Origin: Euzebya rosea
GTDB lineage: Bacteria; Actinomycetota; Nitriliruptoria; Euzebyales; Euzebyaceae
Direction of reading: 5' to 3'
Length of the DNA: 64,000 bases
Assembly: GCF_003073135.1 (NCBI RefSeq)
Contig: NZ_PGDQ01000001.1
Coordinates: 62,001 to 126,000 of the forward strand
Part shown: in pieces, positions 46,803 through 53,282 of the stretch
Position numbering within the stretch: position 1 is the stretch's first letter
Layout: each line of letters begins with the position of its first letter
The notes under the pieces: generated by a model
The model's input: only the letters and a program-made list of their open reading frames with translations
What the model was told of the DNA's origin: nothing
Databases searched by the model: none
Position numbers and translations under genes: made by a program

Positions 46803-46808
46803 ACCCTA
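46803..46808 (-). promoter_or_regulatory. -10 box TAGGGT, leaderless methyltransferase gene
   Basis: On the minus strand, TAGGGT ends 8 nt before the GTG at 46794. Confidence 0.45.
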
Positions 46809-46842
46809 GCCACTGCGCAGCCGGAGGGCTTCACGGCGTGCC

Positions 46843-47529
46843 ATGATCCGGGGCGTGGACCACCTGCGCCTGATCGAGGACGAATCCGCTGCCTTCCTCG
46901 AGGCGGTGTTGTCCGGCAGCCTCGATGTGCCTGTCCCGCCCTGTCCGGGATGGACGATGGCCGATCTGCTCGGGCACCTCGGTGTCGTGCAGTGGTTCCA
47001 CGGCAGCCACCTGGACCGGGGGGTGACCGACCCGCCGCCCGGGCCACGGCCCACCCCGCCGGTCGACGGGCTGGCCGACTGGTTCCGCGAGGGCACCGCC
47101 GTGCTGCTCGACACCCTTCGTCGCCTGCCACCGGACGCCCCCGCATTCACGTTCGACCCCACCAACGACACCGTGTCGTTCTGGCATCGTCGGATGGCCC
47201 ACGAGGCCGCCATCCACCGCTGGGATGCACAGCTCGCCCGCAACGCCGCGGTCGGGTTCGAGGCCGACCAGGCCCTCGACGGGATCGCGGAGTACCTGTC
47301 GGTGTTCCTGCCCCGGGCTCGAGCCGATGACGCACCACAGGGAACCGTCGTCCTGCTCACCGACGAGGGCACGACGTTGTCGACCTCCCACGGTGACCCC
47401 GACGCTGCCCGTGCGACCGTCGCGGGCTCGGCCGACGAACTGTGGCTGGCGGTCTGGGGCCGCCAGCCGCTGGTCGACCTGGACGTCGAGGGCGACCTCG
47501 AGCTGGCCCGCTCGATCGTCAACCGCTGA
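46843..47529 (+). CDS. Maleylpyruvate isomerase family mycothiol-dependent enzyme (DinB-like)
   Basis: This 228-residue protein starts with VDHLRLIEDESAAFLEAVLSG and PVPPCPGWTMADLLGHLGVVQWFHGSHL. These are the CPGWT and LGHLG motifs of MDMPI-type DinB proteins. The central HEAAIHRWDAQ holds the metal-binding His residues, and a C-terminal domain of about 90 residues completes the usual length. Such enzymes use mycothiol as cofactor (family knowledge); the substrate is unknown. It supports a mycothiol-producing host. Confidence 0.88.
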   Translation: MIRGVDHLRLIEDESAAFLEAVLSGSLDVPVPPCPGWTMADLLGHLGVVQWFHGSHLDRGVTDPPPGPRPTPPVDGLADWFREGTAVLLDTLRRLPPDAPAFTFDPTNDTVSFWHRRMAHEAAIHRWDAQLARNAAVGFEADQALDGIAEYLSVFLPRARADDAPQGTVVLLTDEGTTLSTSHGDPDAARATVAGSADELWLAVWGRQPLVDLDVEGDLELARSIVNR

Positions 47530-47538
47530 GCCGCAGGC

Positions 47539-48501
47539 TCACCAGCCCCAGGTGCGGTGGGGGTTGCGTTGCCGCCCGTCCAGGCACTCCCGCATGCGGC
47601 GTCGCATCATCGGGTCCACCATCGCCTCGGCGGTGTCGCGGGTCACCCAGCGGACCTGCGACACCTCGTGGGTGTGCACGGGGGATGGGGAGGGCGTCGG
47701 CACCTCCGGACGAGCGGCGTAGAAGAACTGGACGCGATCGGGGTGGTCGTGGGCGAACACGCCGAGCAGCTCGTCGAGCACGACCCGCACGCCGCCTTCC
47801 TCCCACGCCTCGCGGACGGCGGCATCCGCCGGGTTCTCCGCGGCATCGACCAGCCCCCCGGGCAACGTCCACGATCGCTTGAAGTCGTCGAACACGACCA
47901 GCACACGGCCGTCGTCGTCGGTGCAGATCACCGACGCCGCTGCGACCTTCCGGGCGATCGAGCCAAAGAACGTCCGGCTGCGGTCGGCGGGACTGCGGGG
48001 AGTGCGCCCCACGGCCAGGACGACCTCACCGGCGTCGAGCAGCCCGGGGGAGCGGTCGACTGGCAGGTCGTCGGCGCCGGCCCACGGGCGACCGGCCAGC
48101 CGCGCGGCTGCCCCGGGCGCGGCCAGCAGCTCGACCTCGACCCCCCGCTCGCGCAGCATGTGGTCGGCGTCGGTGGCCGTCAGGGCCGGCTGGCCGTCGC
48201 CGGTCCGTGCCAGCCGCGCCGGCATCGCCGACGGCGCCGCCACCGCGACGATCCCGCCGGGGCGCGTGGCCCGTACCGCCTCGGCCAGCAGCGTCGGACC
48301 GCGGTCACCCGCCGCGGGGACCTCGCCGGCAAGGAGCAGGACCGCGCCGACGCTGCCGTCGGGCAGCACGGACGGCCCCTCCACCCGCACCTCCACCCCG
48401 CTGGCGGCGAGCGCGTCGGCGACACCGGCGTGTGGCGTGGCCACCACCTCGCCCACAGGCAGCACGGTGGTCAGGAGGGGGAGGAGGTCAGCAGGCTCCA
48501 T
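47539..48501 (-). CDS. Nudix hydrolase with N-terminal methyltransferase-like region
   Basis: This protein has 320 residues. The Nudix box is GLVDAAENPADAAVREAWEE plus GGV (216-238), matching GX5EX7REUXEEXGU with all catalytic Glu present. Residues 1-165 look like a decayed Rossmann methyltransferase (VLLLAGEVPAAGDRGPTLLAEAVRATRPGG), lacking a recognisable SAM-binding GxGxG. The fusion is unusual. Substrates of the Nudix half are unknown (nucleoside diphosphate derivatives are the class). The ATG has TATCGT 8 nt upstream. Confidence 0.87.
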   Translation of the reverse strand: MEPADLLPLLTTVLPVGEVVATPHAGVADALAASGVEVRVEGPSVLPDGSVGAVLLLAGEVPAAGDRGPTLLAEAVRATRPGGIVAVAAPSAMPARLARTGDGQPALTATDADHMLRERGVEVELLAAPGAAARLAGRPWAGADDLPVDRSPGLLDAGEVVLAVGRTPRSPADRSRTFFGSIARKVAAASVICTDDDGRVLVVFDDFKRSWTLPGGLVDAAENPADAAVREAWEEGGVRVVLDELLGVFAHDHPDRVQFFYAARPEVPTPSPSPVHTHEVSQVRWVTRDTAEAMVDPMMRRRMRECLDGRQRNPHRTWGW

Positions 48502-48509
48502 GGCGGGCC

Positions 48510-48515
48510 ACGATA
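48510..48515 (-). promoter_or_regulatory. -10 box TATCGT, leaderless Nudix gene
   Basis: On the minus strand, TATCGT ends 8 nt before the ATG at 48501. Confidence 0.45.
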
Positions 48516-48537
48516 GGCCGCTCGGCAGACCTCCACC

Positions 48538-49005
48538 TCATGCCGCGTCCGGCAGCGCGGGGCGAGGTGGTTGCCGCCATCCGGCTGGCAGCTGCCAGTC
48601 CTGTGGCCGCGTCTGGCGGTCGGTGGTCCGATGCCAGGCGATCTGCGGCAGGGTCGGGTGCTCCGGCGGCAGGTCCGGCATGGGGTCCTCTCCCGGCCGG
48701 GCCAGGTCCACGACCAGCCAGCCCGACCGGTCGCGCATCAGCGAAACGATCAGTGCGGTCGTGCGTTCCGGTCGTGCCAGCAGGACCACCGCCTCGCATC
48801 GGTCACCCCGTGCCTGCACGAGCACCTTGTGCACCTTCGCGATGCCGCCGCCGATGCCGCCCCGCGGCACCCGGCGAAGGGTGCCCTGCAGCTCGGGTGC
48901 CAGCATCGGCCGCAGGTGTCGGGCCGGACGCACGCCGGCCTCGACCTCGATGAGGAGGCTGGCGAACGCCGTCACCAGCTGCAAGGGGGTGCGCGGACGC
49001 ATCAC
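48538..49005 (-). CDS. DUF6459-like protein (Rv3235 family)
   Basis: This 155-residue protein has an N-terminal helix (LQLVTAFASLLIEVEAGVRPARHLRPMLAPELQGTLRR), followed by a beta-rich VHKVLVQARGDRCEAVVLLARPERTTALIVSLMRDRSGWLVVDL. This order matches Rv3235/DUF6459 proteins, which are also coded near secA in mycobacteria and Streptomyces. The function is unknown. The gene follows the membrane-protein gene on the same strand with a 4-bp overlap. Confidence 0.72.
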   Translation of the reverse strand: MMRPRTPLQLVTAFASLLIEVEAGVRPARHLRPMLAPELQGTLRRVPRGGIGGGIAKVHKVLVQARGDRCEAVVLLARPERTTALIVSLMRDRSGWLVVDLARPGEDPMPDLPPEHPTLPQIAWHRTTDRQTRPQDWQLPAGWRQPPRPALPDAA

Positions 49006-49952
49006 CGGTCACCGCCCAGGACGCGCAGGACCCCGTCGTCGTGCAGCCAGGCGAGGGCGCCGACGCGTCGGATCCCGGCGGGGTCGACCCCGTCGACGAC
49101 GACGACCCACACGCCGGTCAGCTCGGGGTGCGCGTCACTTGCGTGCACCACCACGTCGCTCCAGCCGCCCGTGGCGAGCGCATCCTCCACCTCGGCGACG
49201 CGTTGTCGCAGCACGGGTGGGTCGACGGGGTCGGGCGGTTCGGCAGCGGTCGAGGGTCCGAGTGCCCACGGTGCGGTCAGCGCCGCGCCGTCGGCGTCGA
49301 CGGGCACCGCCCATCGTCCTCCCTCGGCACGGTCGTAGGTGCCGTCGCGACCGCTCAGCCACACGGCGTCGAGCACGACCAGCTCCACCTCGTCGTGCAG
49401 CGCCACCCGGTCGACCGGGACGGCCCATTCCAGGTATCGGTCGGTTCCGTCGGTGGACTCGCCGAGGGCGGCCCGGAGGGCCACGATCGCCCCGAAGTCG
49501 CGTTCGCCGCTCGACGGAACCGCGGTGTCGACGACCGAGGTGCCCTCGGGGCTCGTCGAGGCGTCCACGACGGTGGTCGCTTCTGGGCCCGTGGGTGCCG
49601 GTGCGCCGGTCGGTGCGGCCGCCGTGACCGTTCCCTGGACCGGCGTGCCCCCGTCCGACGGCGCCCCACCTGCCATGGCGAGGTCCATGACGGAGGGTTC
49701 GTCGGCTGACGCGTCGTCGGTGGGCCCGGCTCCGCGGCCGAAGGCCACCGCCATGACGAGCACCCACAGCAGCAAGGCCCCGCCGACGATCGGGACCCAG
49801 CGTCGGCGTCGATCGTCCCGGTCGGCGCCGAGGTCGTCCCGGCGGGGCGGCGCCTTGCCCCACGGGGGCCGGGTGCGGCCCTCGCCGTCCGTCGCCCCCG
49901 ACGCATCGTCCCCGGTCCCCAGCCACGCATCCAGCTCGTCGACGTCCATCAT
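49002..49952 (-). CDS. Single-pass membrane protein of unknown function
   Basis: The protein has 316 residues. A charged cytoplasmic N-terminus (about 50 residues), one transmembrane helix ([19 protein letters not shown], about 53-71), a Pro/Thr/Ser-rich linker and an extracytoplasmic domain of about 170 residues are visible. No known domain is recognised. It is operonic with the DUF6459-like gene (overlap at 49002-49005) and divergent from sigH. Neighbours suggest an envelope-linked role, but this is conjecture. GGGAGAG precedes the ATG pair at 49949/49952. Confidence 0.7.
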   Translation of the reverse strand: MMDVDELDAWLGTGDDASGATDGEGRTRPPWGKAPPRRDDLGADRDDRRRRWVPIVGGALLLWVLVMAVAFGRGAGPTDDASADEPSVMDLAMAGGAPSDGGTPVQGTVTAAAPTGAPAPTGPEATTVVDASTSPEGTSVVDTAVPSSGERDFGAIVALRAALGESTDGTDRYLEWAVPVDRVALHDEVELVVLDAVWLSGRDGTYDRAEGGRWAVPVDADGAALTAPWALGPSTAAEPPDPVDPPVLRQRVAEVEDALATGGWSDVVVHASDAHPELTGVWVVVVDGVDPAGIRRVGALAWLHDDGVLRVLGGDR

Positions 49953-49986
49953 CTCTCCCGTACGTGTTCACAGGTGTTCGAGGACG

Positions 49987-50015
49987 GTATAACTCGCTAT
50001 TGGGATGTTTGACAA
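49987..50015 (-). promoter_or_regulatory. Minus-strand promoter: TTGTCA, 17 bp, TTATAC
   Basis: Reading the minus strand, TTGTCA (50015 to 50010) and TTATAC (49992 to 49987) are separated by 17 bp, upstream of the single-pass membrane protein operon. This AT-rich block is unlike the surrounding DNA. Confidence 0.5.
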
Positions 50016-50065
50016 GGGTTAACACGACATTGTGTGTGCAACGAACCGCCTCCGTCGCCACCCCG

Positions 50066-50071
50066 TACACT
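50066..50071 (+). promoter_or_regulatory. -10 box TACACT, leaderless sigH
   Basis: TACACT ends 9 nt before the ATG at 50081. No SigH-type GGGAAT...GTT autoregulatory promoter was found in the gap. Confidence 0.4.
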
Positions 50072-50080
50072 TCGGCGGAG

Positions 50081-50758
50081 ATGGCCACGACCCCGCAGCA
50101 GGACTCCAGCAGCCCCGTCCGGCAGCAGCTGACCGACGACGAACGTCGAGAGATCTTCGTCAGGGACGCGATGCCGTACGTCGACCAGCTCTTCGGTGCC
50201 GCGATGCGGTACACGCGGAACCGGGCAGACGCCGAGGACCTCGTGCAGGAGGCGATGGCGAAGGCCTACTCGTCCTTCCACCAGTTCCGGCCCGGCACGA
50301 ACCTGCGCGCGTGGCTGTACCGCGTGCTGTCCACGACCTACATCAACTCCTACCGCAAGAAGCAGCGCCGTCCGCAGGAGGTCTCCGCCGACGGGGTGAA
50401 GGACAACCTCGATGACTCCGGTGACTTCTCGCTGTTCGACCGGCTCGAGGGGGGATCGGCGCCCAGCGCGGAGTTCGAGGTGATGCAGCAGCTGCCGGCG
50501 CAGGCCGTGAAGGACGCCCTGGACGGCCTGCCGGAGCAGTTCCGGACCGCGGTGTACCTCGCCGACGTCGAAGGATTCAGCTATGCGGAGATCGCCGAGA
50601 TCATGGACACACCCATCGGCACCGTGATGAGTCGCCTGCATCGCGGAAGAAGCGGGCTGCAGAAGGCGTTGTACGACCACGCGGTTCGCCACGGGATCAT
50701 CTCCGAGGACGATCTCACCACCGACGGACCGACCGACGACGAGGAAAGGATCAGCTGA
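50081..50758 (+). CDS. sigH: ECF RNA polymerase sigma factor, SigH/SigR type
   Basis: This 225-residue protein has region 2 as [32 protein letters not shown] and the [26 protein letters not shown] linker diagnostic of the SigH/SigR group. Region 4 contains [41 protein letters not shown]. Such factors respond to disulfide stress through a zinc anti-sigma factor. That partner is encoded next, overlapping by one base. Confidence 0.93.
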   Translation: MATTPQQDSSSPVRQQLTDDERREIFVRDAMPYVDQLFGAAMRYTRNRADAEDLVQEAMAKAYSSFHQFRPGTNLRAWLYRVLSTTYINSYRKKQRRPQEVSADGVKDNLDDSGDFSLFDRLEGGSAPSAEFEVMQQLPAQAVKDALDGLPEQFRTAVYLADVEGFSYAEIAEIMDTPIGTVMSRLHRGRSGLQKALYDHAVRHGIISEDDLTTDGPTDDEERIS

Positions 50759-50985
50759 TGGGTGACCGCTGCACCGAGTTCCTCGACCAGCTCCAGGCGT
50801 TCCTGGACGACGAATGTGCCCCCGATACGCGGGCAAAGGTCGAGGCGCACATGTTGGACTGCCCCCCGTGCGGGCACCGTGCCGACTTCGAGGAGCGACT
50901 GAAGGCCATCGTCGCCACGTCGTGCCGGGACGCCGCGCCGCCGGGTCTCATCGACAACGTCATGGCGAAGCTGGAGCTCCGCTGA
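50758..50985 (+). CDS. rshA: Zinc-binding redox anti-sigma factor, RshA/RsrA type
   Basis: This 75-residue protein carries the ZAS motif His31-X3-Cys35-X2-Cys38 plus Cys5 and Cys56, the residues expected for zinc binding and the redox switch (RsrA has equivalent Cys). It holds SigH until oxidation releases it. Its start overlaps the sigH stop (TGATG). Gene order sigH-rshA-...-biotinyl protein-pdtaS-whiB1 resembles Mycobacterium, but four unrelated genes are inserted here. Confidence 0.9.
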   Translation: MGDRCTEFLDQLQAFLDDECAPDTRAKVEAHMLDCPPCGHRADFEERLKAIVATSCRDAAPPGLIDNVMAKLELR

Positions 50986-51016
50986 TCTGACTCGGGGGGG
51001 CGGCCGAGACGCCCGG

Positions 51017-52009
51017 CTAGCTGCCGGGTCCCGTCACCAGCAGGTCGTCGAGGGCGTCCTGCCAACCGAAGGCCCAGCTCGAGCTGTCGAGCACCGACGA
51101 CACCACGTTGGAGCTCCCGCGGAGCTTGCGGATCGTCTCGCCGAGGTCGGCTGCCCGGCGGATCCCCGTACCGGCGGCGACGTCGAGCGCGCGAAGCCCC
51201 GCACGGACGAGCGGATCGGGAACCACCCGTGGTGCGGGGAGCCCGGGGGTCGTCGGGTCCGCCTCGAGTCGCCCGTGGATCATGGCCACCAGCGCCCCCA
51301 GCGTGGGCGTGTCGGGATAGACGGCATGGACCAGCGGCGGTGGGGACGCCGCGTCGAGCAACCGCACGAGGAGGCCGACCAGATCGGGCAGGTAGATGCC
51401 GGCCTTGAGGGTGTCCCGGCGGCCGGGGACGGCGAACCGGCCCGACCGGATCGCCGCCACCATGCGACCGAAGTTGCCGCGGTTGTCGTGGCCGAACACG
51501 TACCCCGGGCGGACGATCGCAACCTCGATCCCGGTCTCGTGTGCAGCGCGGGTGACGGCCCGTTCCGCCAGCAGCTTGGACCGGCCGTACGCGCCCGTCG
51601 GTCGTGGGGGCGCCGACTCGTCCAGGGGCTGCTCGGAAGGACCGAGCACGGCGATGGAGCTGATCAGGACCAGCCGGCGAACACCGGTGCGGACCGCATG
51701 GTCGACGACCCGGGCCGTGCCGTCGGCGTTGACCCCGTGCAGCTCGGCGTCGGTGGGCGAACCACCCCCCGCCAGGCCGGCGACGTGCACCACCGCATCG
51801 ACCGTGGGGAGGTCGGCGGGCAGGTCACGGACGTCACCCGGGGTCCAGCGACCGGGACCGGGGACCGGGTCGAGGTTGACGACGTCGGTGCCACGTCGCA
51901 GCAGCTCGTCCACGAGCGACCGCCCGATGAAGCCGGACCCGCCGGTCACCAGCACGCGGGAGCGGGGGAAGGGCGCCGCGGTGGTGATGTCGGTCAGCGG
52001 TTGGTCCAC
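51017..52009 (-). CDS. NAD-dependent epimerase/dehydratase (extended SDR)
   Basis: This 330-residue protein has the nucleotide-binding TGGSGFIG (22-29). The catalytic Tyr-X3-Lys appears in GAYGRSKLLAE (Y-G-R-S-K), with LISSIAVLG holding the catalytic Ser/Thr. Typical of sugar-nucleotide epimerases or dehydratases; the sugar is unknown. It overlaps the upstream enoyl-CoA hydratase gene by 16 bp, so the two are cotranscribed. The start is GTG 52009. Confidence 0.88.
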   Translation of the reverse strand: MDQPLTDITTAAPFPRSRVLVTGGSGFIGRSLVDELLRRGTDVVNLDPVPGPGRWTPGDVRDLPADLPTVDAVVHVAGLAGGGSPTDAELHGVNADGTARVVDHAVRTGVRRLVLISSIAVLGPSEQPLDESAPPRPTGAYGRSKLLAERAVTRAAHETGIEVAIVRPGYVFGHDNRGNFGRMVAAIRSGRFAVPGRRDTLKAGIYLPDLVGLLVRLLDAASPPPLVHAVYPDTPTLGALVAMIHGRLEADPTTPGLPAPRVVPDPLVRAGLRALDVAAGTGIRRAADLGETIRKLRGSSNVVSSVLDSSSWAFGWQDALDDLLVTGPGS

Positions 52010-52776
52010 ACCGGGGGACGCTTCTCGAGGAACGCCATGATCCCCTCCTTGGCGTCATCGGTGCGCACGTGTACCGAGAGCATGCCGGCCAGGTAGGGGA
52101 GGGCGTCCTCGCGGCGCATGGTCCGGGACGTCCCGAAGGACTCCTTGCCGAGGGAGAGGACGACCGGCGACAGCGCCGCCAGCCGGTCGGTGAACGCGTC
52201 GACGGCGGCGTCGAGCTCCCCGGCCGGGACCACCTGGTTGACCAGCTTCAGGTCGAGGGCCTCCGCTGCGGTCAGCCGGGTGCCGGTCAGCATCAGCTCC
52301 ATCGCCTTCTTGGGGCCGACATGGTCGGCGATCACGGTGGAGATCATGTGTGGCCACAGCCCGACCCTGACCTCCGTGGCCCCGAACGTCGCGCTGTCGG
52401 CAGCGATCAGCACGTCGCAGGCCAGCGCCAGTCCGAACCCGCCGGCCAGCGCATGGCCGTTGACCCGACCGATCACCGGGCGGCGGAGCCGGCGGAACCC
52501 CTCCAGCACCTCCGCGAACAGCGCACGTCCCCTGTGGATGGCGGTCTCGCCCGCGCCGAGGTCCATGCCCCCGAGGTCGCCGCCCGCACAGAAGGCCCGG
52601 TCACCGGCCCCGGTGAGGACCACCGCCACGATGTCGTCGGCGGCCTCGGCCTGCCGGATGGCGTCGAGCAACGCCACGGTGACGTCGACGTTGATGGCGT
52701 TGCGGGCATCGGGGCGGTTGATCGTGACGCGCAGCAGGGGGCCGTCGCGTTCGACCAGGACGAGGTCGGGCTCCAT
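51994..52776 (-). CDS. Enoyl-CoA hydratase/isomerase family protein
   Basis: This 260-residue crotonase-fold protein has DRAFCAGGDLGGMDLGA as the oxyanion-hole region. GRVNGHALAGGFGLALACDVLIAADSATFGATEVRVGL is the second conserved block. The usual catalytic Glu of hydratases is at ATEVRVG and should be checked against the family. The substrate is an acyl-CoA of unknown identity. ATG 52776 with GAGG upstream was chosen; the open frame extends further only through coding-like shadow. Confidence 0.9.
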   Translation of the reverse strand: MEPDLVLVERDGPLLRVTINRPDARNAINVDVTVALLDAIRQAEAADDIVAVVLTGAGDRAFCAGGDLGGMDLGAGETAIHRGRALFAEVLEGFRRLRRPVIGRVNGHALAGGFGLALACDVLIAADSATFGATEVRVGLWPHMISTVIADHVGPKKAMELMLTGTRLTAAEALDLKLVNQVVPAGELDAAVDAFTDRLAALSPVVLSLGKESFGTSRTMRREDALPYLAGMLSVHVRTDDAKEGIMAFLEKRPPVWTNR

Positions 52777-52880
52777 GTGGGGAATCCTCGCATGCCGCTG
52801 AGGGGAGGGCCGCATCCCCGGGCGGCTGCGCCCGCCCCGATCGGACGCCCGATGTGGCCTGCGGCCGACCGGCCAGCCGC

Positions 52881-52886
52881 TAGGCT
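52881..52886 (+). promoter_or_regulatory. -10 box TAGGCT, leaderless sigma region 4 gene
   Basis: TAGGCT ends 8 nt before the GTG at 52895. Confidence 0.45.
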
Positions 52887-52894
52887 CGTGACCC

Positions 52895-53239
52895 GTGAAC
52901 CGCCGCAGCGCCGAAGGCCGGCCCGACAAGGGCAGCAGCTCCTCTCGACCGCGTTCCGACTCCGGGAAGTCCCGGGGTGGGGGACGCAACCCGGAGGAGG
53001 CCGAAGCGCTGCGCCTGCGCAACAAGCTGGCGACGGTCCTGCAGCGACTGCCCGACATCGAGCGCAAGGTGCTCGAGGCCCGCATGGGCCTGGTCGACGG
53101 CACCCCGATGAAGCCGGGCGAGGTCGCCGACCGGCTGGGCATCACCATCCACGAGGTCAAGAAGATCGAGACGCGTGCCTTCGAGCGCATCCGCGAGATC
53201 GGGCCCCTCAAGGGCCTGGAGCGGTTCCTCGGCAAGTAG
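52895..53239 (+). CDS. Free-standing sigma-70 region 4-like protein
   Basis: This protein has 114 residues. After a basic, Ser-rich 35-residue tail, residues about 50-112 match the region 4 helix-turn-helix of primary sigma factors (LPDIERKVLEARMGLVDGTPMKPGEVADRLGITIHEVKKIETRAFERIRE, in consensus), but regions 1-3 are absent. RpoD has IRQIEAKALRKLR where this protein has VKKIETRAFERIRE. It may be a promoter-recognition accessory or decoy for RNA polymerase. Expression is leaderless (TAGGCT). It is followed at once by the PGRP gene. Confidence 0.85.
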   Translation: MNRRSAEGRPDKGSSSSRPRSDSGKSRGGGRNPEEAEALRLRNKLATVLQRLPDIERKVLEARMGLVDGTPMKPGEVADRLGITIHEVKKIETRAFERIREIGPLKGLERFLGK

Positions 53240-53269
53240 CGGGTTCCCCATCGTCGACGGCTTCGGCGA

Positions 53270-53275
53270 TACGGT
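53270..53275 (+). promoter_or_regulatory. -10 box TACGGT, leaderless PGRP gene
   Basis: TACGGT ends 7 nt before the GTG at 53283. This favours that GTG over the one at 53274. Confidence 0.45.
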
Positions 53276-53282
53276 GGCGCGC

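Noticed and set aside
49953-50080. SigH autoregulatory promoter (GGGAAT ... GTT)
   Set aside because: A GGGAT occurs at 50002 but no GTT at the right spacing.
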